DNA from: an uncultured Pseudomonas sp. | GTDB lineage: Bacteria > Pseudomonadota > Gammaproteobacteria > Pseudomonadales > Pseudomonadaceae | NCBI RefSeq assembly: GCF_946886105.1 | Contig: NZ_CAMPHV010000074.1 | Coordinates: forward strand, 1 to 16,490 | Direction of reading: 5' to 3' | DNA length: 16,490 nucleotides | Part shown: one piece after another, positions 7,216 to 15,450 of the stretch | Layout of the letters: every line of letters begins with the position of its first letter | Position numbering within the stretch: position 1 is the first letter of the stretch | The notes under the pieces: generated by a model | Databases searched by the model: none | What the model was told of the DNA's origin: nothing | The model's input: only the letters and a program-made list of their open reading frames with translations | Position numbers and translations under genes: made by a program

Positions 7216-8046
7216 ATGGATTTTTGGACGGCCATGCAGGCTCTTATTCTGGGCGTTGTAGAGGGCATTACCGAGTTTTTACCGATTTCGAGTACGGGCC
7301 ACCAAATCATCGTCGCCGATCTCATCGGCTTTGGCGGCGAGCGGGCGATGGCCTTCAATATCATTATTCAGTTGGGTGCCATCCTGGCGGTCATCTGGGA
7401 ATACCGGCAGAAGATTTTGCATACCCTGTTCAGCCTTCCCAGAGAGCGGCAGGCGCAGCGCTTTAGCGGCAATCTGCTGATCGCTTTTATGCCGGCGGTT
7501 GTTCTCGGAGTGATTTTTGCCGATGCCATCCACCGCTATCTGTTCAACCCGATTACCGTGGCAGCCGCATTGGTGGTCGGTGGGATGGTCATGCTGTGGG
7601 CCGAGCGACGTACGCACAGCGTTCACGCCGAGACCGTGGATGAGATGCGCTGGAGCGATGCCTTGAAGATCGGCTTTGCCCAGTGCCTGGCGATGATTCC
7701 GGGTACGTCGCGATCCGGCGCGACCATCATTGGCGGCTTGCTCTTCGGCTTGTCGCGTAAAGCCGCAACCGAGTTCTCGTTCTTTCTGGCGATGCCGACG
7801 ATGGTCGGGGCGGCGGTGTATTCCGCTTACAAATACCGGGAGATGTTCGAACCCGCGGATCTGCCGGTATTCGCCATCGGCTTCATCGCCTCGTTCATTT
7901 TCGCCATGATCGCCGTGCGTGCCTTACTCAAGTTCATTGGTAACCACAGCTATGCAATGTTCGCCTGGTACCGCATTGGTTTCGGCTTGCTGATTCTGGC
8001 CACCTGGCAATTCGATCTGATCGATTGGAGCAGCGCGCAGATTTGA
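7216..8046 (+). CDS. uppP: Undecaprenyl-diphosphatase UppP (BacA)
   Basis: This inner-membrane enzyme (EC 3.6.1.27) removes a phosphate from undecaprenyl pyrophosphate so that the lipid carrier can be reused for peptidoglycan and surface polysaccharides. It also gives bacitracin resistance when overproduced. The 276-residue product has the expected length and several membrane helices. The two signature motifs are present: E16-G-I-T-E20-FLPISSTGH29, with the E-x3-E and His residues, and PGTSRSG at 162-168, including the catalytic arginine. I placed the start at 7216 because AGGAG (7206-7210) lies 5 bases before that ATG. An upstream in-frame start at 7189 lacks this. It appears intact and monocistronic. 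Confidence 0.95.
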   Translation: MDFWTAMQALILGVVEGITEFLPISSTGHQIIVADLIGFGGERAMAFNIIIQLGAILAVIWEYRQKILHTLFSLPRERQAQRFSGNLLIAFMPAVVLGVIFADAIHRYLFNPITVAAALVVGGMVMLWAERRTHSVHAETVDEMRWSDALKIGFAQCLAMIPGTSRSGATIIGGLLFGLSRKAATEFSFFLAMPTMVGAAVYSAYKYREMFEPADLPVFAIGFIASFIFAMIAVRALLKFIGNHSYAMFAWYRIGFGLLILATWQFDLIDWSSAQI

Positions 8047-8076
8047 GGTGTAGCGGTATTCGCGAGGTGAATTCAA

Positions 8077-8100
8077 CACTCGCCTCGAGTGCGTCTTTGT
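8077..8100 (+). terminator. Weak terminator-like hairpin after uppP
   Basis: CACTCG (8077-8082), a CCT loop and CGAGTG (8086-8091) form a perfect 6-bp stem. It is followed by CGTCTTTGT, a poor T-tract. It sits 31 bp past the uppP stop and 38 bp before the next start. Confidence 0.4.
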
Positions 8101-8128
8101 CATAGTGGGTTCACCCAAGGAGAACCCG

Positions 8129-9096
8129 ATGAACCGCCTCGACCATCAGTTACTCGACGTCAACGGAATTACCCTGAGCCTCTACAGCGCCGGCGACGCC
8201 GAGGCTCGGCCGCTATGGCTGCTGCACGGCTTTCCCGAGTCTGGCATTCCTGGCGCCAGCAGATCGCGCCGCTGGTTGCTGCCGGTTATCGCGTACTGAT
8301 TCCGGAAATGCGCGGTTACGGGCAAAGCAGTGCGCCGCGTGATCCCGATGCCTATGACCTCATCACCGTTTGCGACGATATCCGCGCTGCTATGGATGCG
8401 CTGGAACAGGACCAGGCCTGCATCGTCGGTCACGATTGGGGCGCGCCTATCGCCTGGCATCTGGCGTTATTGGAGCCGCAGCGTGTGCGCGCCGTGGTGG
8501 GGATGGCGGTACCTTTTGCCGGCCGTCCCAAGCAACCGGCCATCGACATCATGCGCCAGCTCTACGCTGGGCGTTTCCACTACATTTTGCATTTCCAGGA
8601 GGCGGGGGTTGCGGAGCGGGAAATGGACGCCGACATAGGGCGCACCCTGCGCATGATGATGCACAACACCTCGGCCGCCGTGGCCAAGGATTTTTTCCTG
8701 CAAGAGAAACCGGCTGACGCCAGCCTGTTCGACGGCATGCAGGATCCCGGCAAGCTACCAGCCTGGTGCGATGAGCAGGCGTTCGCCGAATATGAGCGCA
8801 CCTTCGCCGGACGAGGCTTCTATGGCGCGCTGAATTGGTACCGCAACTTCGAGCGCAACTGGCAGCGCACCGAGGCCTTAGCGGATAAAAAGATCGAGCA
8901 GCCGGCGCTATTTCTGCTGGGCGACAAGGACCCGGTCGGCACCCTGGAGGCCTACACCCTCAAGCAGATGCCCAAGCACGTGCCGCTGCTCGAGCAGCAC
9001 GTACTGCAGGATTGCGGTCACTGGATTCAGAACGAACAGGCCGAACAGGTCAATCAGCTGCTGCTGGCATTTCTGCAACGTCATTACGACGTCTGA
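8129..9096 (+). pseudogene. Epoxide hydrolase-like alpha/beta hydrolase, frameshifted
   Basis: The ATG at 8129 has AAGGAG 6 bases upstream and starts MNRLDHQLLDVNGITL, leading to WLLHGFPE. There the frame breaks. The next expected residues, SWHSWRQQIAPL, continue in the +1-shifted frame from TGG at 8242. One base is missing around 8240-8242. Restored, the protein would be 322 residues, the normal length. It keeps the oxyanion HGFPE motif, nucleophile D103 in GHDWGA, a cap-domain tyrosine in the GFYGALNWYRN segment, acid D268 in LGDKDP and base H298 in DCGHW. These residues define epoxide hydrolase-type enzymes that open epoxides to diols. Everything after the break is intact and well coded. 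The lesion is therefore recent or a sequencing error. Confidence 0.85.
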
Positions 9097-9120
9097 ATTT
9101 TCCCATGGAGGTTGGCGGGC

Positions 9121-9843
9121 ATGGAGCGGCGTGGGCTACTTCGCAGTTGGAACGACGACAAAGGTTTTGGCTTTATCCAGCCCGAACAGGGCGGCGCGGA
9201 GCTGTTCGCGCATATCTCGGCCATGCGCGGTGAGCGCCGCCCGGTAGCCGGGGACCAGGTCGCCTATGTCCTCGGTAAGGATTCACAGGGCCGCGCGTGC
9301 GCCGAGCATATCCGTCTGGCCGGGGTGCTATCGCTCGACCGGCCGGCGATCCGGCGCAAGCCCCCAGCGCAACGACCGCCTGCTGCCGCTCCGAAAAAGC
9401 CCAAGATTCCAAAGCGCGGAAGCAGGCCGTCGGACGGCGGCGCCATTCAACACCTCGCGCCGAAGCTACTGATTCTGCTAGCGCTCTGTTGTTTGCCTGT
9501 AGTGGGCGCGATGCAGCTATGGCTGCAAGCGGGGTTCGTCTGGCTGCTGCTGGTCTACCCATTGGTCAGCCTGATCAGTTTTCTGCAGTACTGGCAGGAC
9601 AAGGCACACGCACTGCGCGGGCGCTGGCGAACCCCGGAGAACGCCCTGCATCTGACCGAATTGCTCGGCGGCTGGCCCGGGGCTCTAGTGGCGCAGCAGT
9701 GTTTTCGTCACAAGACCCGCAAGGTGTCTTATCAACTGGTGTTCTGGGCGGTCATCGCGCTGCACCAGGCGCTATGGATCGACTGGTTGTTGCTCGACGG
9801 CGCTTATCTGGGCGGGCCATTACGCCGCTACCTGCCGGTCTGA
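9121..9843 (+). CDS. Cold-shock domain/DUF1294 membrane fusion protein
   Basis: The 240-residue protein joins two parts. Residues 1-65 form a cold-shock domain with the RNA-binding motifs KGFGFIQP (RNP1) and ELFAHISA (RNP2). A basic, proline-rich linker (about 75-110, with KPPAQRPP and PKKPKIPKRG) follows. The C-terminal half is a DUF1294 membrane domain with helices at about 118-136 and 140-158, then DKAHALRGRWRTPE, ELLGGWPGALVAQQ and the RHKTRK loop typical of that family. The start is the ATG at 9121, with TGGAGG 9 bases upstream; a TTG at 9112 would lie on the ribosome site itself. This fusion is known in many gammaproteobacteria, but its role is not. It presumably places a nucleic-acid-binding domain on the cytoplasmic face of the membrane. 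Confidence 0.88.
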   Translation: MERRGLLRSWNDDKGFGFIQPEQGGAELFAHISAMRGERRPVAGDQVAYVLGKDSQGRACAEHIRLAGVLSLDRPAIRRKPPAQRPPAAAPKKPKIPKRGSRPSDGGAIQHLAPKLLILLALCCLPVVGAMQLWLQAGFVWLLLVYPLVSLISFLQYWQDKAHALRGRWRTPENALHLTELLGGWPGALVAQQCFRHKTRKVSYQLVFWAVIALHQALWIDWLLLDGAYLGGPLRRYLPV

Positions 9844-9906
9844 GGCTTTAGCAGGCCATTGAAAGGGCGGTGCAACCATTGCGTGTTGCCGTCTCGCGGA
9901 TTGTTC

Positions 9907-9925
9907 GTCAGTGGCATACATTGAC
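9907..9925. promoter_or_regulatory. Dyad upstream of the DUF1993 gene
   Basis: GTCAGTG, GCATA and CATTGAC form an inverted repeat with 6 of 7 matched positions. It overlaps a TTGACA hexamer at 9921-9926 that could be a -35 box, although no good -10 follows at the right distance. It may be an operator. Confidence 0.3.
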
Positions 9926-9973
9926 ACGGCAGCAGCCCCAACAGTGCTCATTCGCCCAATGGAGATTCAACGT

Positions 9974-10480
9974 ATGTCCCTGTCCATGTACCAGGCTTCG
10001 ATTCCGGGTTTCCTGCGTATGCTTGGCAATCTCTCGGCCATTCTGCACAAGGCTGAAGCCTATGCCGCCGAGCGCAAGATCGATCCGGGCGTGCTGGTCA
10101 ATGCGCGTCTGGCGCCGGATATGCACCCATTGGTGCGCCAAGTGCAGATCGCCACCGATAGCGTGAAGGGCTGTGGCGCACGCCTGGCCGGCATCGAGGT
10201 GCCCAGCTATGCCGATACCGAAAGCAATTTTGCCGAGTTGCAGGCGCGAATCGCCAAGACCCGAGCCTTTCTGCAAAGCATCGATGCCGCCCAACTCGAC
10301 GGGAGCGAGGGTCGGCAGATCACCTTGAAATTTCCCGGCGCGGAAATGACCTTCAGCGGTCAGGACTACCTGCTGGGTTTCGTGCTGCCGAACTTCTATT
10401 TCCACGTCACCACGGCGTACGCGATTTTGCGCCATAACGGCTTGCAGATCGGCAAGATGGATTACCTCGGCCAAGCCTGA
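9974..10480 (+). CDS. DUF1993 family protein
   Basis: The 168-residue protein begins MSLSMYQASIPGFLRMLGNL, the typical opening of DUF1993 proteins, which I understand to be related in fold to DinB-like four-helix bundles. HPLVRQVQIATDS, an acidic YADTESNFAEL segment and a C-terminal NFYFHVTTAYAILRHNG segment with conserved histidines are also family-like. The histidines could bind a metal, but no activity is established. I chose the ATG at 9974 because GGAG (9961-9964) lies 9 bases upstream and family members start there. A longer in-frame extension begins within the upstream gap. It ends 12 bp from the convergent LysR gene. It seems soluble, with no signal peptide. Confidence 0.85.
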   Translation: MSLSMYQASIPGFLRMLGNLSAILHKAEAYAAERKIDPGVLVNARLAPDMHPLVRQVQIATDSVKGCGARLAGIEVPSYADTESNFAELQARIAKTRAFLQSIDAAQLDGSEGRQITLKFPGAEMTFSGQDYLLGFVLPNFYFHVTTAYAILRHNGLQIGKMDYLGQA

Positions 10481-10492
10481 GGATCTGCTGAG

Positions 10493-11392
10493 TCAAACCG
10501 GCTGTTCCCAGTCCTTGAACGCCTGGTCGATATGCTCGATCCAGGCGCGCACCGCAGGCAGCATTCCGCGCCTGTGGGTGTACACGGCTTGCAGGTGGCC
10601 CGGTGGCAGCGTCCAGTCCGGCAGCAGACGGACCAGAAGACCATCGAGCAACTCCTCGTGGCAGTAGGGCGCGGGCAGCATGCTGAAGCCCAAGCCTGCG
10701 AGTGCGGCACGCTTGCGCACGGCGAAGTCCTCGATAGCCAGGCGTGGCTCCAAAACGGCCTCGCGCACCTGTCCGGCGCTGTCCTGGAAACGCAGGTGAA
10801 TTTTCCGGTCGGCTTCCAATGCGCCCATCGCCGGTAACTTGTGCAGATCCTCGAGGGTGTCGACAGTCAGGCCCTCGAGCAGCGCCGGGGCAGCCACCAG
10901 ATAGGCCTGGGCCGGCAGCAGGCGACGACTGATCAGGCTCGGATCTTCATCCTCGGCACTGCGCACGCGCAAGGCCACGTCGATGCCCTCGTTGAGCAAA
11001 TCGACCCGCCGGTTGGTCTGGATCAGCTCCAACTGCACCTTGGGGTAGGCCGCGAGAAAGCTGACCACCAGCTCCGGCAGCAGGGCGATGCCGCCCGGCG
11101 CACTCACGCGCAAACGCCCGCGTGGCTCGCTGGTCAGGCTGGCGACGGTTTCTTCGGCTTGTTCGGCTTCCTGCAGCATGGCCTGGCAATGGCGTAGGTA
11201 GCGCTCGCCGATATCGGTGAGCGCCAGCTTGCGCGTGGTGCGTTGCAGCAGGCGCGCACCCAGGCGGTTTTCCAGCTCGGCGATGCGTCGCGACAGGCGT
11301 GATTTGGGAATCCCGAGCAGACGGCCGGCCGCCGCGAAGCCGCCGGCTTCCACCACTTTGGCGAAGTAGAACAGGTCGTTGAAGTCATGCAT
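10493..11392 (-). CDS. LysR-family transcriptional regulator (CrgA-like)
   Basis: This 299-residue protein has a LysR winged helix-turn-helix at residues 1-60 (FYFAKVVEAGGFAAAGRLLG, IPKSRLSRRIAELE, then LLQRTTRKLALTDIG), followed by a periplasmic-binding-protein-like effector domain (about 88-295). The wording of the DNA-binding part resembles the CrgA/DsdC-type subgroup that often sits beside oxidoreductase or quinone-responsive genes. The ATG at 11390-11392 gives MHDFNDL. It is divergent from azoR with a 112-bp gap holding two dyads, the classic layout for a LysR regulator that controls its neighbour and itself. The effector is unknown; quinones, electrophiles or azo compounds would fit the target gene. 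Confidence 0.92.
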   Translation of the reverse strand: MHDFNDLFYFAKVVEAGGFAAAGRLLGIPKSRLSRRIAELENRLGARLLQRTTRKLALTDIGERYLRHCQAMLQEAEQAEETVASLTSEPRGRLRVSAPGGIALLPELVVSFLAAYPKVQLELIQTNRRVDLLNEGIDVALRVRSAEDEDPSLISRRLLPAQAYLVAAPALLEGLTVDTLEDLHKLPAMGALEADRKIHLRFQDSAGQVREAVLEPRLAIEDFAVRKRAALAGLGFSMLPAPYCHEELLDGLLVRLLPDWTLPPGHLQAVYTHRRGMLPAVRAWIEHIDQAFKDWEQPV

Positions 11393-11400
11393 GGCTTATC

Positions 11401-11446
11401 GTCCTATCGGTAGGACAAACTATCGCATTTATGCCGACTAATCGGC
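11401..11446. promoter_or_regulatory. Paired dyads in the LysR-azoR intergenic region
   Basis: The first dyad is GTCCTA-TCGG-TAGGAC at 11401-11416. The second is GCCGA-CTAA-TCGGC at 11433-11446. Their centres are 31 bp apart, close to three helical turns, so both face the same side of DNA. Both lie between the divergent starts. I infer binding sites for the adjacent LysR protein, although the two sites differ in sequence and only one may be its operator. Confidence 0.5.
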
Positions 11447-11504
11447 TATTGGTTTCATGGGTAGCATCTCCAGCATCTTGATCGCCCTTATCCCGGAGAA
11501 CGCT

Positions 11505-12113
11505 ATGAACGTACTGCACCTCGATTCCAGCATCCTTGGCGACTCGTCCGCCTCCCGCCAACTCAGCCGCGCCGTGGTCGATGCCTGGCAGGCAGCTTCG
11601 CCCGCTATCAAGGTGAGCTACCGCGACCTCGCCAGCGATGCGCTGAGCCACCTGTCCGCCGCCAGTCTGGTCGCTGGCGGTACACCGGCCGAATTGCGCG
11701 ATGCGGCGCAAAAGCACGAAGTCGGGCTGGCTGAAGCCACCCTCAATGAATTCCTGGCGGCCGATGCCATCGTCATAGGCGCGCCCATGTACAACTTCAC
11801 CGTGCCGACTCAGCTCAAGGCCTGGATCGACCGTGTCGCCGTCGCCGGCAAAACCTTTGCCTACGACGAAAACGGTCCGAAAGGTCTGGCTGGCGGCAAG
11901 AAAGTGGTGATCGTCTCCACCGCCGGCGGCATTCACGCCGGTCAGGCCAGCGGTCAGGCTCACGAGGCTTATCTGGAACTGGTACTGCGCTTTCTCGGCA
12001 TCACCGACATCGAAATCGTCCGTGCCGAAGGCCTGGCCTATGGCGAAGAGCCGCGCGCCAATGCACTCAAAGGCGCCCAGGCGCAGATCGACGAGTTGTT
12101 CGCCACGGTTTGA
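11505..12113 (+). CDS. azoR: FMN-dependent NADH-azoreductase
   Basis: AzoR reduces quinones and azo bonds with NADH through a flavodoxin-like FMN fold in the cytoplasm; protection against quinone or thiol stress is the likely physiological role. The 202-residue product matches the family length. It shows the FMN phosphate-binding start ([18 protein letters not shown]), [19 protein letters not shown] at about 87-105, the following [10 protein letters not shown], and STAGGIH in the second FMN loop. The start is the ATG at 11505, preceded by GGAGAA (11495-11500). An upstream in-frame start at 11457 adds an unrelated leader. The gene is divergent from a LysR regulator that probably controls it and ends at a strong terminator. 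Confidence 0.93.
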   Translation: MNVLHLDSSILGDSSASRQLSRAVVDAWQAASPAIKVSYRDLASDALSHLSAASLVAGGTPAELRDAAQKHEVGLAEATLNEFLAADAIVIGAPMYNFTVPTQLKAWIDRVAVAGKTFAYDENGPKGLAGGKKVVIVSTAGGIHAGQASGQAHEAYLELVLRFLGITDIEIVRAEGLAYGEEPRANALKGAQAQIDELFATV

Positions 12114-12129
12114 TCGCTCCGCGCAAAAA

Positions 12130-12160
12130 AACAAAGCCCGCTGAGTCAGCGGGCTTTGTT
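12130..12160. terminator. Bidirectional terminator between azoR and ybiT
   Basis: A perfect 15-bp inverted repeat around a single central base: AACAAAGCCCGCTGA, G, TCAGCGGGCTTTGTT. It has TTTGTT on the plus side and a run of seven A's on the left (12125-12131), which becomes T's for the minus strand. It serves both convergent genes. Confidence 0.92.
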
Positions 12161-12177
12161 CGTTACGCGGTGGTGTT

Positions 12178-13767
12178 TCAGACGAAAATGCCCTGGCTGC
12201 GCAGGTAGTCGTCGTAGGTGCCGCTGAAGTCGGTCACACCGTTTTCGGAGAGTTCGATGATGCGTGTGGCCAGGGAGCCGACGAACTCGCGGTCGTGGCT
12301 GACGAAGATCAACGTGCCCGGGTAGTTTTCCAGGGCCAGGTTGAGCGCCTCGATGGATTCCATATCGAGGTGGTTGGTCGGTTCGTCCATCACCAGCACG
12401 TTGGGCTTCTGCAGGATCAGCTTGCCGAACAGCATGCGGCCTTGCTCGCCACCGGAGATGACTTTCACCGACTTGAGAATCTCGTCGTTGGAAAACAGCA
12501 TGCGGCCGAGGGTGCCGCGAACCAGTTGCTCGCCGCCCTGGGTCCACTGGCCCATCCAGTCGAACAGGTTGCAGTCGTCTTCGAAGTCGTGGGCGTGGTC
12601 CTGGGCGTAGTAGCCGACTTCCGCGCTTTCGGTCCATTTGACGCTGCCGGCGTCCGGGGTCAGCTCGCCCACCAGCGTGCGCAGCAGGGTTGTTTTGCCG
12701 ATGCCGTTGGGGCCGATGATCGCCACGCGCTCGCCGGCTTCCACGGTAAAGCTGAAGTTCTTGAACAGGGTCTTGCCGTCGAAGCCCTTGGACATGTGCT
12801 CCACGGTCACGGCCTGGCGGTGCAACTTCTTGGTCTGCTCGAAGCGGATGAAGGGGCTGACCCGGCTGGACGGCTTGACCTCGGCCAACTGGATCTTGTC
12901 GATCTGCTTGGCGCGCGACGTGGCCTGCTTGGCTTTCGAGGCGTTGGCCGAGAAGCGGCTGACGAAGCTTTGCAGTTCGGCGATCTGCGCCTTCTTCTTG
13001 GCGTTGTCCGACAGCAGCTGCTCGCGCGATTGGGTCGCGGCGGTCATGTACTCGTCGTAGTTACCGGGGAACAGGCGCAGCTCGCCGTAATCCAGGTCCG
13101 CCATGTGCGTGCACACGCTGTTGAGGAAGTGACGGTCGTGGGAAATGATGATCATGGTGCTGTTACGCGCCGTGAGGATGTTTTCCAGCCAGCGGATGGT
13201 GTTGATGTCCAGGTGGTTGGTCGGTTCGTCCAGCAACAACACGTCCGGATCGGAGAACAATGCCTGGGCCAGCAACACGCGCAGCTTCCAGCCCGGCGCC
13301 ACTTCGCTCATCGGGCCGAAGTGCTGCTCCAGCGGAATACCCAGGCCAAGCAGCAATTCGCCGGCGCGGGATTCGGCGGTATAGCCGTCCATCTCGGCGA
13401 ACTCGCCTTCGAGCTCGCCCACCTTCATGCCGTCTTCTTCGCTCATTTCCGCCAGCGAATAGATGCGGTCGCGCTCGGCCTTGACCTTCCACAGCTCTTC
13501 ATGACCCATGATCACGGTGTCGATCACGTTGAAGTCTTCGTAGGCGAACTGATCCTGGCGCAATTTACCCAGGCGCACGTTCGGCTCCAGCATCACCTGG
13601 CCGCCGCTCGGTTCCAGATCGTCGCCGAGGATTTTCATAAAGGTCGACTTGCCGCAGCCGTTGGCGCCGATCAGGCCGTAGCGGTTGCCGTTGCCGAACT
13701 TCACGGAAACGTTCTCGAACAGGGGTTTGGCCCCGAATTGCATGGTGATGTTAGCGGTGGAGATCAC
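12178..13767 (-). CDS. ybiT: ABC-F family ATPase, YbiT type
   Basis: This 529-residue cytoplasmic protein has two ABC ATPase domains and no membrane part, as in ABC-F translation factors that act on the ribosome E site. It is very close to what I know of E. coli YbiT in length and wording. Domain 1 has Walker [10 protein letters not shown] (34-42) and Walker [12 protein letters not shown] (177-187), with a degenerate signature at [13 protein letters not shown], also seen in YbiT. The interdomain linker (about 240-305) is highly charged. Domain 2 has [20 protein letters not shown] and [10 protein letters not shown]. The start is a GTG at 13765-13767 with only a weak GGAC-type ribosome site. 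A good sigma70 promoter lies about 50 bp upstream. YbiT's exact duty is unsettled; it is not a drug-resistance gene in the usual sense. Confidence 0.95.
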   Translation of the reverse strand: MISTANITMQFGAKPLFENVSVKFGNGNRYGLIGANGCGKSTFMKILGDDLEPSGGQVMLEPNVRLGKLRQDQFAYEDFNVIDTVIMGHEELWKVKAERDRIYSLAEMSEEDGMKVGELEGEFAEMDGYTAESRAGELLLGLGIPLEQHFGPMSEVAPGWKLRVLLAQALFSDPDVLLLDEPTNHLDINTIRWLENILTARNSTMIIISHDRHFLNSVCTHMADLDYGELRLFPGNYDEYMTAATQSREQLLSDNAKKKAQIAELQSFVSRFSANASKAKQATSRAKQIDKIQLAEVKPSSRVSPFIRFEQTKKLHRQAVTVEHMSKGFDGKTLFKNFSFTVEAGERVAIIGPNGIGKTTLLRTLVGELTPDAGSVKWTESAEVGYYAQDHAHDFEDDCNLFDWMGQWTQGGEQLVRGTLGRMLFSNDEILKSVKVISGGEQGRMLFGKLILQKPNVLVMDEPTNHLDMESIEALNLALENYPGTLIFVSHDREFVGSLATRIIELSENGVTDFSGTYDDYLRSQGIFV

Positions 13768-13789
13768 GAATCTTTGTCCAGTTAAGCGG

Positions 13790-13801
13790 GCGCACGTGCG
13801 C
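13790..13801. promoter_or_regulatory. Perfect 12-bp palindrome in the ybiT leader
   Basis: GCGCACGTGCGC is fully self-complementary. It lies about 13 bases downstream of the ybiT -10 box and 23 bases before its GTG start. It could be an operator at the start site or an mRNA hairpin close to the ribosome site. Confidence 0.4.
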
Positions 13802-13813
13802 GAAAGGGGCGCG

Positions 13814-13843
13814 ATTGTAGCGGTTTACGGCTGTGATTGTCAG
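13814..13843 (-). promoter_or_regulatory. sigma70 promoter of ybiT
   Basis: On the minus strand CTGACA (13838-13843; 5 of 6) and TACAAT (13814-13819; 5 of 6) are separated by 18 bases. The predicted start of transcription, near 13807, gives a leader of about 40 bases. Confidence 0.65.
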
Positions 13844-13892
13844 TGCGCCTGCCGGGCGGCGTGCTAATTCGCAGCGACGCCCCGGCGCTCAA

Positions 13893-13910
13893 GCGGCCCG
13901 AATAGGCCGC
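13893..13910 (-). other. Hairpin downstream of the sphingomyelinase gene
   Basis: GCGGCC (13893-13898), a 6-base loop and GGCCGC (13905-13910) form a perfect 6-bp stem 14 bp past the stop of the sphingomyelinase-like gene. There is no T-tract, so termination would be inefficient. Confidence 0.35.
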
Positions 13911-13923
13911 AGGAGGGAGTCGA

Positions 13924-15438
13924 TCAGTATTGCAGTTTGCTGCTCCAGTCGGGGTAGTGAGGCGTGCGCTTGAACTGCACGCGGAACTGTTCGGCTTCAG
14001 CTTGAGAGCTGCTCCAAAGGTACAGGTGCTCCTTCCAGCTGCCCGAGGCCCAGTTCTGCAGGTAATAGTCGCTGCCGCGCAGGGTGTCGCGGTCGAGAAA
14101 ACGCACCGAGTCGCCATCCTTGAGGCAGCCGTTGCCGTTGACCAGTTCGATGCGCAGTTGGTTGGAGGCGTCGTTGGCCTTCATATAGTAGGCGTAATTG
14201 CCGCCACCGCCGCCCAACCACCAATTCAGCCAATAACCGCGGTGGCGGCGCGACTCGATTTCCACGTAGTCGCCGCTGCGGATGCAGAAGCTTTCGGGGT
14301 AGTACCAGTTGCGCAGGCTGAACCGGCTTTCCGGCTCAAGTCCGCTGCCGTTGATCTTTACCCAATCGTTGGCCTTGCTGCTGCCGGCCCGCAGCGCCTT
14401 GCCGGTACTGGTGCTTTGCAATACCACTTCGCCGTAGAGATTCTGCTCCGGCTTACTGGCGCGGGTCGGGGTGCCGCTATCCGCTTTGGTAAAGCCGGCG
14501 ACCGGCGAGTGATCCGAGTAGTCCTGGAACTGCCAAGTCGCGCCGGCCATGCTGACCGTCCAGCGCGGCGCCGGGGTATCCAGCGCCTGGTTGTGCCAGA
14601 ACGGCAGTTGCCGGTGATGGCGCGAGAGGAAGATATAGTCCAGGTACTCCGGAGCGTGGTTGGGGTATTGGTAATTGGCGATGCCGTTGCGTTGCGTATC
14701 GAAGGTGGTATCGCTGCCGGCATAGCTGTCTGGCGCGTTGACTTGCAGGCGTTCGAGCATGTCGCTGTATTCGCTGCTGTCCTTGATGACGTTGAAGTCG
14801 CCGCCGATAAACACCAGTTGATCGAGGGCGATGCCCTTGGCGGCGATGAAGTTACGCAGCTCATCGAATTGGCTGGCGCGTATTGCCGTGCCTTTGCCGT
14901 CCGGGCAGCCGGTGTCCGCCGCCTGGGCGTGGGTGCCGATGATGTGCACGGCCTGGCCGTTGCGGTTCAGGCGCACATAGACGAAACCCTTGTTGGACAG
15001 GTAGTCCGCGCCGCAACCTTGGCTGTATACGTATTGAATACGTTGCTCGATCGGCCAGCGGCTGACGATGGCCACGCCACCGTCCTCCGGCGTGGTCTCC
15101 GAATAGGCGCCGAGGGTGGCGTCCCAGCCGCTGCGCGTCCTGCCCAGCACCGGGGTCTGGAAGGGGTATTGGCTTTTCAGACCGTCGAGAAGAATGGCGG
15201 AGGCCGGGTTATCGAACAGCTCATTGAGGATTACCGCATCCTGGCCCTGGATATAACTGGCCTGGGCGATCAAGGCGGCACGCTGCTGCTGGCCCCAGCC
15301 GGGCTTGATCGTACTGGGCAGCAGAAACACGTTATGCGCAAGGAGTTTGAATTGATCGCCTGAGCTGGCTTGGCCGAGGGTGGGCAAGATCAGGGCGAGT
15401 GCGGCGAAACTGATTAGCGATATGCGTGGGTAGCGCAT
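13924..15438 (-). CDS. Secreted sphingomyelinase C-like phosphodiesterase
   Basis: The 504-residue product starts with a signal peptide (hydrophobic 6-20, likely cut after LGQA, residue 24). The N-terminal catalytic domain (about 28-318) has the DNase I/exonuclease-phosphatase fold of bacterial neutral sphingomyelinases: N36 in HNVFLLP, metal-binding E73 in NELFD, H170 in GTHAQA, D214 and N216 in GGDFNVI, and D309-H310 in SDHSPV. This fits hydrolysis of sphingomyelin to ceramide and phosphocholine outside the cell. A C-terminal part (about 330-504), rich in Trp, Tyr and Gly, looks like a beta-rich binding domain and makes the protein longer than Bacillus enzymes (about 330). The start at 15438 has GGAGG 6 bases upstream. 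A longer frame would put 47 unlikely residues before the signal peptide. Haemolytic activity is plausible but not shown. Confidence 0.88.
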   Translation of the reverse strand: MRYPRISLISFAALALILPTLGQASSGDQFKLLAHNVFLLPSTIKPGWGQQQRAALIAQASYIQGQDAVILNELFDNPASAILLDGLKSQYPFQTPVLGRTRSGWDATLGAYSETTPEDGGVAIVSRWPIEQRIQYVYSQGCGADYLSNKGFVYVRLNRNGQAVHIIGTHAQAADTGCPDGKGTAIRASQFDELRNFIAAKGIALDQLVFIGGDFNVIKDSSEYSDMLERLQVNAPDSYAGSDTTFDTQRNGIANYQYPNHAPEYLDYIFLSRHHRQLPFWHNQALDTPAPRWTVSMAGATWQFQDYSDHSPVAGFTKADSGTPTRASKPEQNLYGEVVLQSTSTGKALRAGSSKANDWVKINGSGLEPESRFSLRNWYYPESFCIRSGDYVEIESRRHRGYWLNWWLGGGGGNYAYYMKANDASNQLRIELVNGNGCLKDGDSVRFLDRDTLRGSDYYLQNWASGSWKEHLYLWSSSQAEAEQFRVQFKRTPHYPDWSSKLQY

Positions 15439-15450
15439 GGATGGCCTCCG

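Noticed and set aside
6993..7466. Plus-strand frame of 157 codons before and overlapping uppP
   Set aside because: More than half of it overlaps uppP in another frame, and there is no known domain or good ribosome site. The uppP start has a proper AGGAG.
9297..9851. 184-codon frame overlapping the cold-shock/DUF1294 gene
   Set aside because: It is a shifted frame of the same strand; the true frame carries RNP motifs and membrane helices.
11385..12134. 249-codon minus-strand frame opposite azoR
   Set aside because: It is antisense to a well-supported azoreductase and covers the lysR-azoR regulatory gap. No domain is seen.
12618..13315. Degenerate signature motif in the first ATPase domain of the ABC-F protein as a sign of decay
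   Set aside because: The same divergent wording occurs in E. coli YbiT as I know it, so it is normal for the family.
12295..13785. 496-codon open frame on the plus strand opposite ybiT
   Set aside because: It mirrors the well-supported ABC-F gene on the other strand. Its protein is a low-complexity mix of Val, Ala, Gly, His and Gln, as expected from an antisense frame in GC-rich coding DNA.
13930..15363. 477-codon open frame opposite the sphingomyelinase-like gene
   Set aside because: It is another antisense shadow, rich in Ala and Val, with no recognisable motif and no ribosome site, while the minus strand encodes a clear enzyme with a signal peptide.
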